Below are positions 41,945 through 42,979 of a DNA stretch of 42,979 bases, one piece after another. The translations under genes and the position numbers were made by a program. The stretch's first letter is position 1. The number at the start of each line of letters is the position of its first letter. The stretch is from 66-474 sp036278635. Its GTDB lineage: Bacteria; Pseudomonadota; Gammaproteobacteria; Xanthomonadales; Rhodanobacteraceae. The stretch is from positions 1 through 42,979 of the forward strand of contig DASUKQ010000084.1 of assembly GCA_036278635.1 (NCBI GenBank), read 5' to 3'. The notes under the pieces are model-generated. The model was not told the origin of the DNA. It saw only the letters and a program-made list of their open reading frames with translations, and did no database searches.

Positions 41945-42979
<1,035 letters not shown>

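Overview
The window is GC-rich chromosomal DNA from a gammaproteobacterium, most likely of the Xanthomonadales/Lysobacterales. The evidence is a XanB2-type chorismatase beside an acyl carrier protein, divergent xthA and pyrE, a mepM-like/anmK/ampG cell-wall block next to tyrS, a TonB receptor beside an S9 peptidase, and many short palindromic intergenic repeats. The placement is inferred from gene content and order, not from a phylogeny. I see no rRNA, convincing tRNA, CRISPR array, IS element or prophage.

Layout. Positions 1-6.3 kb: lexA (cut by the left edge) with a perfect palindromic operator against its start codon, a PLP-dependent dehydratase, pepN, a Gly/Tyr-rich lipoprotein and two very small minus-strand genes. 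Positions 6.6-13.2 kb: mnmG, an integral membrane acyltransferase, a GDSL-esterase autotransporter and a YbaY-like lipoprotein. Positions 13.7-20.6 kb: three same-strand genes, a TonB-dependent receptor, a secreted S9 peptidase and a TPR-sulfotransferase. Positions 20.7-28.9 kb: glyS and glyQ (minus), an orphan GspE/PilB-type ATPase, a class-I glutamine amidotransferase, a rhomboid protease and tyrS. Positions 29.1-33.1 kb: M23 endopeptidase, anmK and ampG, which together cover cutting, import and reuse of peptidoglycan fragments. Positions 33.1-38.4 kb: xthA and pyrE (divergent), a DUF4124 protein, an acyl carrier protein divergent from xanB2, and glmU. Positions 38.6-43.0 kb: atpA (partial), atpG, atpD and atpC on the minus strand, reading towards glmU.

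The most distinctive feature is the load of small dispersed repeats. At least five families occur, labelled A-E here: A, ATTCCGGC/GGAATGACGA; B, CTCTCCC-rich palindrome with CCCTCACCCC; C, GGGAATCG arrays in inverted pairs; D, AGCGGCTTTTGT with AAAGTCAGGCC; E, GCCTGCCTGCAGGCGA. One family B copy lies inside glyS and is translated as a roughly 40-residue in-frame insert. Family C arrays sit directly before the start codons of xthA and pyrE, supply the glmU stop codon, and a GGGACC variant forms a perfect 22-bp inverted repeat between atpA and atpG. These repeats, the receptor/peptidase/sulfotransferase trio and the isolated chorismatase-ACP pair are the best candidates for something not yet described. 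No single locus here can be proven to be a new system from sequence alone.
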